Positions 30,604-36,545 of a DNA stretch of 36,545 nt are shown here, one piece after another. Under the pieces are notes generated by a model. The model was given only the letters and a program-made list of their open reading frames with translations, was not told the origin of the DNA and did no database searches. The position numbers were made by a program, and so were the translations under genes. The stretch covers positions 1-36,545 of the forward strand of contig DCFZ01000034.1 of assembly GCA_002314455.1 (NCBI GenBank). The letters are read 5' to 3'. The stretch comes from Lentisphaeria bacterium UBA1791. Its GTDB lineage: Bacteria > Verrucomicrobiota > Lentisphaeria > Victivallales > Victivallaceae. Each line of letters starts with the position of its first letter. Positions within the stretch are counted from its first letter, which is position 1.

Positions 30604-30864
30604 CCCATCCTCCTTTTTTTACCATACAGCAGAAAGACGGAAAAAGCAAGCGCAATCGTTCAAAAATGTTCGTTTGTGATAATATATGTTTAGAAACGTG
30701 AAGTGATTGTTAAAGATATTTTTTTTGCATATCCTTTGGTCGTCTGGTCATTGCGGGAAAATCTTTTTTGATAATAGATGTTCGTTAAAGCTAATTGTAT
30801 TTTTTGAGAATATCGGTTATTTTAAAAAGCAAAAAAGAAACGCCGATGATTCCATGGAGAACGT

Positions 30865-31095
30865 GTGAAAATGAAAAGCAAATGGAAAGAATTCCCGCAA
30901 GCTTCTACGGATGTCAATGCCGAAAATATTTCATGTATTGTCAAGGGAGCCGATGCGCAATACGTGGTGCTGCGCGAGTGCGGCGGCAAAGTGATTTCGG
31001 TCTATGATCCCGTTGATGCATTCCCCGTTATCGTAAACGGCGATCCCGGAAAGGAATTTTCCGAGATATGCAGAAAGTATGACAACTACCGCTGA
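30865..31095 (+). CDS. small hypothetical protein, 74-76 aa
   Basis: The start is GTG 30865 (GGAG with 5-nt spacer) or ATG 30871 (MKSKWKEFPQ). The product looks like a genuine compact protein: alternating strands and helices (ISCIVKGADAQYVVLRECGGKVISVYDP, FSEICRKYDNYR), with two Cys and no signal peptide. No family was recognised. It stands alone between the AraC gene and the MFS gene, both on the other strand, and is followed by an inverted repeat that may end transcription. CGTTAAAGC upstream at 30783 matches a site before the GH78 unit. Confidence 0.55.
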   Translation: MKMKSKWKEFPQASTDVNAENISCIVKGADAQYVVLRECGGKVISVYDPVDAFPVIVNGDPGKEFSEICRKYDNYR

Positions 31096-31098
31096 TCG

Positions 31099-31154
31099 AG
31101 CTTGCCGTTTGCGTATGGCTGTGCGCCCCCCTTTTTTTATAGAGGCGGCAAGCT
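31099..31154. repeat. inverted repeat between convergent genes
   Basis: AGCTTGCCG (31099-31107) and CGGCAAGCT (31146-31154) are exact complements 38 nt apart, with CCCCCCTTTTTTTAT inside. They lie between the convergent small gene and MFS gene and may form a shared terminator. Confidence 0.45.
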
Positions 31155-31219
31155 ATTGATCGCATCTTTATGCGTGCGGCAAATTGCAATCGGCGTTCGT
31201 TTCGCGGCGCCGCCGCTTG

Positions 31220-32527
31220 CTACACTTCCTTTTGCATCCAGACGCCGATCAACCCGAGGGCGACAATGGGGAGCGCCAGCAGGAAAAAGAGACGGTAGCG
31301 CGCCATGCAGATCACGTCGACGCCGATGCGCCAGTCGCAGATCTTCCACAAAAACGCGGTGATCGCCGTCGTCAGAAATCCCGTCAGCACACCGTTGATC
31401 AGCGACTGCAGCGTCGCGGCGGAGGGCTGGTGTTCGACGGGGATGCACTTCAGGAAATACTGCCCCGTGCAAATGCCGCAACTCATCGCGTAAAACGGCG
31501 ACAGTATGATCAGAAAGAAGACCGCGACGAGCAGTGCGGGGCTGAATTTGATCGGCAAAATCACCATCGGGTACCACGTGTAGGTTTCCGGCACGAGCTG
31601 CCAGTAAAGAATGAGCAAAAAGGCAAAGCAATAACTGATGATCAACGCCTTGCGCGGCCCGAGCTTGTCGCCGAGCGCCGCCGCCGGACGCGCAAACGCG
31701 ACGCACATCATACTGCCGACAAAACTGATCCCCATCGCAAAGCTTTTGGAAACGCCGATCCCGCGCGTCATGACGAGCATATTGAGCGACATCGTCAACG
31801 CCATCGCGATCGAAAAACAAAGTTGCGCAATCACCATTCTCCGGAAACCGGAATCTTTCAGACACACCCACGCGTCGGCGAGCAGCGGTTTCTTTGCCGC
31901 TTCCTGGATCGCACTGCTCTCGTCGATGTTCCAGAGGCAGACCGACGACAGAATGCCGCAGCTCGCGCCGAAAACGACGATCCCGAAAAGCGCCCAGATC
32001 GACGAAACGTAGTGCAACAGCACGGTCAGCGCGATCGTGAAAACCGCCGAAACAATCTGGTGCGCCATTGAGGCAAACGCGAGGAGTTTGCCGCGTTCGT
32101 TTTCATGCGTGATGTTGCCGACGAGCGCCGTGCTCATCACGTTGCCGGCCGAGCGGCAACCGTAAAAGAGAAAGGCGCCGCCGAGCAGAAATCCGATCGC
32201 AATGTAAGGATGCCCCAAAACGCCCCAAATGGCGCACGAGCCCATGATGACGGCGGCGATATTACGGAGAAACCAGAAATTGCCCTGTGTGCGGGCGGCG
32301 CCCCATCTTTCCGTCGAAATTTTGCCGAGCGGCAACCAGATGCAACCGAAGTTCATCATCTGCGCCAGAATGGTGAAAACGACGTCGGGAAGTCCCAACT
32401 GATTGATGATAAAGAGCATCACCATATCGCTGACGCACAAATAACCAAGCCCGTTGAGCAGATTGTAGGCGATGAAAAACCGCTGACTTCTTTTCATCTG
32501 GGCGTCGGTCAAACTGGGATAGATCAT
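31220..32527 (-). CDS. MFS transporter
   Basis: Starting at ATG 32527 (MIYPSLTDAQMKRSQRFF; GAGG 6 nt upstream) the 435-residue protein has about 12 hydrophobic segments, such as YLCVSDMVMLFIINQLG, AIGFLLGGAFLFYG, ALFGIVVFGASCGILSSVC and LFFLLALPIVALGLIGVWM, with a cytoplasmic loop between halves and the MFS-like LGDKLGPRKALI. It probably imports a sugar or glycoside, given the isomerase-Gfo operon upstream on the same strand, but the substrate cannot be read. An ORF start further upstream (32557) lies inside the operator and is rejected. GATCATATG repeats lie just before it and a terminator separates it from the Gfo gene. Confidence 0.85.
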   Translation of the reverse strand: MIYPSLTDAQMKRSQRFFIAYNLLNGLGYLCVSDMVMLFIINQLGLPDVVFTILAQMMNFGCIWLPLGKISTERWGAARTQGNFWFLRNIAAVIMGSCAIWGVLGHPYIAIGFLLGGAFLFYGCRSAGNVMSTALVGNITHENERGKLLAFASMAHQIVSAVFTIALTVLLHYVSSIWALFGIVVFGASCGILSSVCLWNIDESSAIQEAAKKPLLADAWVCLKDSGFRRMVIAQLCFSIAMALTMSLNMLVMTRGIGVSKSFAMGISFVGSMMCVAFARPAAALGDKLGPRKALIISYCFAFLLILYWQLVPETYTWYPMVILPIKFSPALLVAVFFLIILSPFYAMSCGICTGQYFLKCIPVEHQPSAATLQSLINGVLTGFLTTAITAFLWKICDWRIGVDVICMARYRLFFLLALPIVALGLIGVWMQKEV

Positions 32528-32551
32528 AATCAACCTCTTGTCAAAATGACG

Positions 32552-32578
32552 GATCATATGTTCTGCCGATCATATGAT
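32552..32578 (-). promoter_or_regulatory. candidate operator for the MFS gene
   Basis: GATCATATG occurs at 32552-32560 and again in GATCATATGAT at 32568-32578, 16 bp apart; ATCATATGAT is a perfect palindrome. The pair lies 25-51 bp upstream of the MFS start codon, a suitable position for a repressor or activator site. Confidence 0.45.
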
Positions 32579-32608
32579 ATGCGCCGATTAAAAATACAAA
32601 TGACGAAA

Positions 32609-32640
32609 GGACCTTTGAGAGATTTTGCTCTCAAAAGTCC
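32609..32640 (-). terminator. terminator of the isomerase-Gfo operon
   Basis: GGAC-TTTGAGAG and CTCTCAAA-GTCC pair around ATTTTG (12 bp with one mismatch), 13 bp after the Gfo stop codon on the minus strand, followed there by TTTCGTC and later T-runs. Confidence 0.75.
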
Positions 32641-32652
32641 CTGAATGAATTG

Positions 32653-33774
32653 CTATTCGGGGAGCAATCCCGGCGTCAGCCCAAGCGGCAGCGCTTCCGG
32701 GCGATCGCAGGTGGTTTTCAAAACGATCTCCTTTTTCGCCGCGCTGGACTTGTCGAATGCGAGCATGATCTCAAGCACGTGATTCGCCAGTTTTCCGTTG
32801 GCGCGGTGCTGACGGCCGCTGCGCAACGCATACGCCATATCCGCGGCGCCGATCGAGCGGGAGTTTTCCGTATAGCCGTGGGTCAGCGGCACTTCTTTCC
32901 ACGCCTCGTAACCCGGCTTGAAAACGCGGATGACGCCGCCGAACATATTCGGGTCGGGCACCTGCATGGAGCCTTCCGTACCGTAGATCTCAATGGGGGG
33001 ATGACCGTGCATATGGCAGTCGAAACTTGCGATGACGGTGATGAGCGCCCCGCATTTGAACTTGATGACCCCGGTGAGATGCGTATTCACCTTGACCGGA
33101 TATTGGCAAAACGGCGTGTATTTGTCTTTATATTCATCCGCAACCACGGGGCCGTAGGTTCGGGTCTCGGAGCCCTTGGCCGTGACCGCCGTGACGCTTT
33201 CCGCCGGGCCGAGCATGTTGACCAAACTGGTGATGTAGTACGGTCCCATATCGAGCATGGGGCCCGCTCCGTAATCGTAGAAAAACGGCGCCTGCGGCCA
33301 ATCTTCCGGTCCGCGTTCGAGGATCATCGCGGTACCGGAAAGCGGCTTGCCGATCCAGCCGTCGTCGATCAATTTCCGCGCCGTCTGCTGGGCGCCGCCG
33401 AGGAACGTGTCCGGCGCGCATCCGACGCGCAAATTCTTTTTCTTGGCGAGCGCCATCACCTTTGCCGCATCCGCGGCGTCGACGCCGAAAGGCTTCTCGG
33501 AATAAACGTGTTTGCCGGCGTTGAGGATCTCGAGGTCGATCTGCGAATGCGCCTTGGGGGGCGTCAGATTGATGACGATCTTAATGTCCTTGCGGGCGAG
33601 GAGTTTCTTTTTGGTCATGCTGGGCACGCCGAAAAGTTCCGTTTTTTTTGCGGCGCGTTCCGGTTGATTGTCGCAACAGGCGACGACCTCAAGGATGTTG
33701 AATTTTTTCGCTGCCTTGAAATAGGTGTCGGAAATCATTCCGCAGCCGATAATGCCGATTTTGGTCGTTTCCAT
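32653..33774 (-). CDS. Gfo/Idh/MocA-family NAD(P)-dependent oxidoreductase
   Basis: The 373-residue protein is complete: Rossmann start TTKIGIIGCGMISDTYF (Gly 10, 12), IKIVINLTPPKAHSQ, the EKP motif at Glu93-Lys94-Pro95 (HVYSEKPFGVDAADA), and a C-terminal beta-sheet domain with GPMLDMGPYYI (Asp-x-Gly-x-x-x containing the usual catalytic-region residues). Members oxidise or reduce sugars and inositols. Its start codon overlaps the stop codon of the isomerase gene by one base (TAATG), so the two are coupled and probably catalyse successive steps: oxidation and isomerisation or keto-sugar metabolism. It is unrelated in frame quality to the broken Gfo gene at 4041-4404. Confidence 0.92.
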   Translation of the reverse strand: METTKIGIIGCGMISDTYFKAAKKFNILEVVACCDNQPERAAKKTELFGVPSMTKKKLLARKDIKIVINLTPPKAHSQIDLEILNAGKHVYSEKPFGVDAADAAKVMALAKKKNLRVGCAPDTFLGGAQQTARKLIDDGWIGKPLSGTAMILERGPEDWPQAPFFYDYGAGPMLDMGPYYITSLVNMLGPAESVTAVTAKGSETRTYGPVVADEYKDKYTPFCQYPVKVNTHLTGVIKFKCGALITVIASFDCHMHGHPPIEIYGTEGSMQVPDPNMFGGVIRVFKPGYEAWKEVPLTHGYTENSRSIGAADMAYALRSGRQHRANGKLANHVLEIMLAFDKSSAAKKEIVLKTTCDRPEALPLGLTPGLLPE

Positions 33775-34571
33775 TATTTATTTCCTTTGGCAAGTTGGTT
33801 TTCGGTCATAAACTTGTAGCTTTCCTCAATCGCCTGATACATTTCAACTTGGCTGTAATCAAGTTCGACGATGATCGCTTCGACGGATTCCGGCAGCGCC
33901 GAGACGATTTCCTTGATGGGCAGAGTTCCCTGACCGAGCGGCAAAAGATCCACTTTGCGGTCGAGGATGCCCTTCACCAGTTTGTCGCCGGAAACATTTT
34001 GCGTAACGACGCCGTCTTTCATGTGGACGGAAACGGTCTTGTCGGCAAACTTTTTGAGCATTTCAACGGGATCCTCGGTGCCGCGGTTGGTGCTCCAGAA
34101 ACAGTCGATCTGATATTTCAGATTGGGGCAGAGTTCCTTGTAGATCTCGTATTTGATCTTGCCGTCGATGCGCTGAAATTCAAAATCGTGGTTGTGCTCG
34201 ACGAGGGTGAAGCCGTTCGCCGCCAGGATTTCCTGCATTTTGTTGGTGTTTTCCGCCGTACGCTTGATGGCGTCGAGATCGGCGAAATCGGCGATCCAGT
34301 AACCGCAGACGATCTTTTTCAAGCCCAACGCATCGGCGGTGTCCATAATCTCGCCGAGATCCCGGGCGTCGCTCGCCCACGGCGTGTGCGAAGAAACCAT
34401 ATCCAGCCCCAGATCGTCGAGAACTTTGCGGAATTCGCGGGGGCGGATGTTCCACAGCCCGGCGGGCTCCACATACTTGTAGCCGATGTCGGCAACGCGC
34501 TTGAGCACGCTGACGAAATCATAGCCGACTTTTTCACGCAGAGAATAAAGTTGCACACCGATCGGTTTCAT
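33774..34571 (-). CDS. sugar phosphate isomerase/epimerase (xylose-isomerase-like TIM barrel)
   Basis: The 265-residue protein matches the AP_endonuc_2 / IolE-type family: GVQLYSLREKVGYDFVSVLKRVADIGYKYVEPAG at the start, LDMVSSHTPW, LVEHNHDFEF, YQIDCFWSTNRG, VSVHMKDG and IIVELDYSQ at the end. The Glu, Asp, His and Glu in these motifs form the metal site. Family members isomerise or epimerise sugars or dehydrate inosose. AAAGGAG precedes ATG 34571. It is the first gene of an operon with the Gfo oxidoreductase and diverges from the AraC gene across 145 bp that carry three copies of a shared operator motif. Confidence 0.88.
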   Translation of the reverse strand: MKPIGVQLYSLREKVGYDFVSVLKRVADIGYKYVEPAGLWNIRPREFRKVLDDLGLDMVSSHTPWASDARDLGEIMDTADALGLKKIVCGYWIADFADLDAIKRTAENTNKMQEILAANGFTLVEHNHDFEFQRIDGKIKYEIYKELCPNLKYQIDCFWSTNRGTEDPVEMLKKFADKTVSVHMKDGVVTQNVSGDKLVKGILDRKVDLLPLGQGTLPIKEIVSALPESVEAIIVELDYSQVEMYQAIEESYKFMTENQLAKGNK

Positions 34572-34644
34572 TTGAAAAACTCCTTTTTGATGATGTTTTG
34601 CCGTTTCGCCTTGTTGACTTTTTCAACAAAGGTGATATGTTATC

Positions 34645-34713
34645 TTTCGTTAACATAGCATCGGATTTGATAAATGCCATTGACGAAAAATACTTTTTAT
34701 TAACGAAAAATAT
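34645..34713. promoter_or_regulatory. AraC operator cluster in the divergent isomerase/araC intergenic region
   Basis: ATTGACGAAAAATAC (34679-34693) and ATTAACGAAAAATAT (34699-34713) are direct repeats with 20-bp periodicity, about two helical turns, as in AraC-type operators. A further inverted copy TTTCGTTAA lies at 34645-34653, and TTGTTGA...TCAACAA forms a small inverted repeat near 34615-34630. The second copy abuts the araC start codon, suggesting autoregulation. Confidence 0.65.
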
Positions 34714-34716
34714 GCC

Positions 34717-35499
34717 ATGCTGCAACATTTGAAGAGAATCACGTCCGTTGTTTTTTTCAAGGCGCCCGCCTACAAAAAACTGCGCCCGGTGACGATCGAA
34801 AAAAACATGGAATGTCTGGAACTTCTTTCCGGCGGTCACGTCTTTTTTGCCGGTCCCGACGGAAAAAACACGGTCTACGGGCGCGGCTCGCTCTTTTGGC
34901 ACCGGGAGGGGGAAAACACGGTTCACCGCTACCGCGAAGACGATCCTTATTCCTGCTATGTTTTTGAATTCGAGGTCGAGAAAAAGAAAAAGATCTGCCC
35001 GCGCGTGACGATCCCGCTTTACACGGAGCCGCTGATGGGATTTGCCGAAGAGATGTTCCGCCGCTACCACTCGGGCGAAAGCGAGAATCCGGCATTTTGC
35101 GCGATGGTTTACTCGACGCTTTTCTGGTACGCCACGGGGCCCCAGCGCAACCCGGGGGAATCTTACCCGGAAGCGCTGAAAAACGCCTTGGATTTCATGG
35201 AGCATAATGTAAGTAACAGTCTGCAATTGAGCGACATCGCCGCGGCGGCGGAAATCAGCAAGTCCAATCTTTTTACCATCTTCAGACACTATTTGAAAAC
35301 TTCTCCGCACAAATATTTATTGAAATTGCGGCTCAACCGCGCGAAACAGCTTCTGGCCGCCGGCGAAAGGTCAATCAAAGAGATCGCCTTTGATTGCGGA
35401 TTTGAGTCGCTGGAAGTCTTTTATCGGCAATTTTCCGCCAATGAAAATGCGACCCCCGGCGCTTACCGGAAACGATTCTGCATTCTGGAGCAGGATTGA
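34717..35499 (+). CDS. AraC-family transcriptional regulator of the adjacent sugar genes
   Basis: The 260-residue protein has an N-terminal cupin-like sensor domain (GHVFFAGPDGKNTVYGRGSLFWHREGE-type) and a C-terminal AraC domain: first HTH LQLSDIAAAAEISKSNLFTIFRHYLKTSPHKYL, second RSIKEIAFDCGFESLEVFYRQFSANENATPGAYRK. ATG 34717 has no clear ribosome binding site; the operator repeat occupies that position, so translation may be weak or the mRNA nearly leaderless. The regulator lies between the isomerase-Gfo operon and the FAD oxidoreductase gene, whose promoter regions share the same motif, so it most likely controls both and itself. Confidence 0.9.
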   Translation: MLQHLKRITSVVFFKAPAYKKLRPVTIEKNMECLELLSGGHVFFAGPDGKNTVYGRGSLFWHREGENTVHRYREDDPYSCYVFEFEVEKKKKICPRVTIPLYTEPLMGFAEEMFRRYHSGESENPAFCAMVYSTLFWYATGPQRNPGESYPEALKNALDFMEHNVSNSLQLSDIAAAAEISKSNLFTIFRHYLKTSPHKYLLKLRLNRAKQLLAAGERSIKEIAFDCGFESLEVFYRQFSANENATPGAYRKRFCILEQD

Positions 35500-35532
35500 G
35501 GACTTTGGTCTTGAATTTTATGCCAATAAAAT

Positions 35533-35609
35533 GTATTTTTCGTCAATTGCAGAATGAATGCATGATGCTATATTGTATACGGAAAATCTGAAACCGAAAT
35601 TTCGTCAAG
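35533..35609 (+). promoter_or_regulatory. promoter and AraC-type operator of the FAD oxidoreductase gene
   Basis: GTATTTTTCGTCAAT (35533-35547) is the exact reverse complement of the operator copy at 34679-34693. It overlaps the first base of a -35 TTGCAG (35547-35552), which is 16 bp from TATATT (35569-35574): a class-II-like activator position. A second half-copy ATTTCGTCAAG lies at 35599-35609, just before the start codon. Confidence 0.65.
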
Positions 35610-35620
35610 AGGGCATCGTC

Positions 35621-36545
35621 ATGAAAATTTCCGTACCCGTGATCGCCAAGGTCGATTTTTTGCTGTTGGGCGCTTCCGTCGAGGGGTGCCGCAAGGCAGT
35701 TGAGCTGGCGGAAAAAGGCTATTCGGTGTTTGCCGCGACTCCCTACGCTTATTTCGGCGAGGATTTGTGCGCGACGCTGGAACTTCTGACGACAAAAAAC
35801 GCGACGCCGGCGCAGTTCAAGCACGACTTGGATCAGCGTTTTATCCGAAGCGGGATCAATTTTCTCTTTCAATCCCCCGTCGTCGCGTTGACGCAGGATG
35901 CTTCCGGCAATGTCGCCGGCGCCGTCATCGCCAATCGGACGGGCTTTCAGGCGATTTCCGCAAAATGTATTTTGGATGCGACGCAATGGGGAGTTGCCTC
36001 GCAACTTTACCACGGGAAAAACGCTTTTGTTCCCGGGGAATATGACGTTTCCCTCATTCAGGTGGGGGCGATCGCTTCGGATTGTGAGTTGCGCGTCGAA
36101 GAACTTCCCCGCGTCGTTGAGGACGGCAGGGAGTATCCGGTTTTCCGGGCGACGAAGCGATTTTTCTTTCCGGAATTTTCCCCCCGATCGCTCAACGAGG
36201 CGCTCATTGCGATGCGCCGGGCTTGTTTTCATTCCGACATGGTGCGGTGCGCTGATCAATGCACTTATCATTTCGGCAAGGTCTGCGATCCGGCGGAGCC
36301 GACTTCCGGCGTCATCGCCCGGGAACATTTTGCGATGGCGGAAAAGATCGTGCAAAACCGCACAGTGCGGGAAGCCGTCGCCGTCAAAGATTTGAAAACG
36401 CCGGAAAAAGATTTCGACGTCGTCCGGCTCGACCCGCCGATCCGCTTTGCCGACCGCGCGTTGCCGGGCGTGGAATTGGATCTCAATGCGCTCCCCGTGT
36501 GGGATTCCTGCGACGTGTTGGTCGTCGGGGCAGGAACGGCGGGGG
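35621..36545 (+). CDS. FAD-dependent oxidoreductase (FAD_oxidored type), 3' end outside window
   Basis: From ATG 35621 (AGAGGG upstream) 308 residues are visible and the frame is open at the window edge. The first part has a Rossmann-like start with a degenerate Gly motif (VDFLLLGASVEGCRKAVELAEKGYSVF), followed by FQAISAKCILDATQWG, as in FAD_oxidored (PF12831) proteins. Near the edge, CDVLVVGAGTAG begins a second, canonical dinucleotide-binding motif, so the protein seems to have two tandem flavoprotein units, the first possibly without FAD. Some members act on sugars or their breakdown products. The shared operator ties it to the isomerase-Gfo operon. Confidence 0.8.
   Translation, partial: MKISVPVIAKVDFLLLGASVEGCRKAVELAEKGYSVFAATPYAYFGEDLCATLELLTTKNATPAQFKHDLDQRFIRSGINFLFQSPVVALTQDASGNVAGAVIANRTGFQAISAKCILDATQWGVASQLYHGKNAFVPGEYDVSLIQVGAIASDCELRVEELPRVVEDGREYPVFRATKRFFFPEFSPRSLNEALIAMRRACFHSDMVRCADQCTYHFGKVCDPAEPTSGVIAREHFAMAEKIVQNRTVREAVAVKDLKTPEKDFDVVRLDPPIRFADRALPGVELDLNALPVWDSCDVLVVGAGTAG

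Noticed and set aside
33795..34658. 287-codon plus-strand frame opposite the isomerase
   Set aside because: Mirror frame; the minus frame carries the TIM-barrel metal motifs.

Overview
The window (36,545 bp, roughly half G+C) looks like accessory chromosome from a carbohydrate-degrading, Gram-negative-type gut or anaerobic bacterium. It has lipoprotein and secretion signals, GH3 and GH78 glycosidases, uronate catabolism, several AraC regulators and sugar oxidoreductases of the Gfo/Idh/MocA and FAD types. This mix fits Lentisphaerota/Victivallales-like genomes, but that placement is inference; no rRNA or tRNA gene was seen.

Layout. (1) 1-4.0 kb: the end of a surface-protein gene, a small Cys-containing ORF, then a compact type I-C CRISPR effector operon (cas5c, cas8c with an internal cas11c, cas7c) with no cas3 and no cas4-cas1-cas2, followed at once by two degenerate I-C repeats. 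(2) 4.0-7.0 kb, minus strand: a broken Gfo/Idh/MocA gene, mannonate dehydratase, an SDR (probable mannonate/fructuronate oxidoreductase) and a 5'-truncated paralogue of the surface protein at the window start. (3) 7.0-7.7 kb: noncoding, with a promoter, a 65-bp tandem repeat, GCAA-rich hairpins, a strong terminator and then a three-hairpin leader. (4) 7.7-15.9 kb, plus strand: a probable RiPP (ribosomally made, modified peptide) cluster. It holds a 53-aa candidate precursor, two small unknown proteins, two radical SAM/SPASM enzymes with PqqD-like N-termini, a metal-dependent hydrolase, a two-domain GT9 glycosyltransferase and an ABC exporter. It ends exactly on another I-C repeat-spacer-repeat remnant, so regions 2-4 appear to sit inside a former CRISPR array.

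(5) 16-26.5 kb: a VOC protein and a DUF3089 hydrolase (both exported), proA, a GH78-like glycosidase, an EEP-family lipoprotein, an AraC regulator, a decayed ceramidase-like gene, a DegT aminotransferase, and an in-frame fusion of a WYL-regulator HTH to an exported protein. (6) 26.7-30.6 kb, minus strand: a GH3 beta-glycosidase preceded by a 59-aa scar in which the start of an SDR gene is joined to the end of uxuA, a WxcM/FdtA-like cupin remnant and an AraC regulator. (7) 30.8-36.5 kb: a small unknown gene, an MFS transporter, an isomerase-Gfo operon, a divergent AraC regulator and an FAD oxidoreductase running off the end. The last three units share a 15-bp operator-like motif.

Two themes stand out: a candidate new glycosylated radical-SAM peptide system lodged between CRISPR remnants, and at least four genes reduced by internal deletions that keep the start and the end of the coding sequence.
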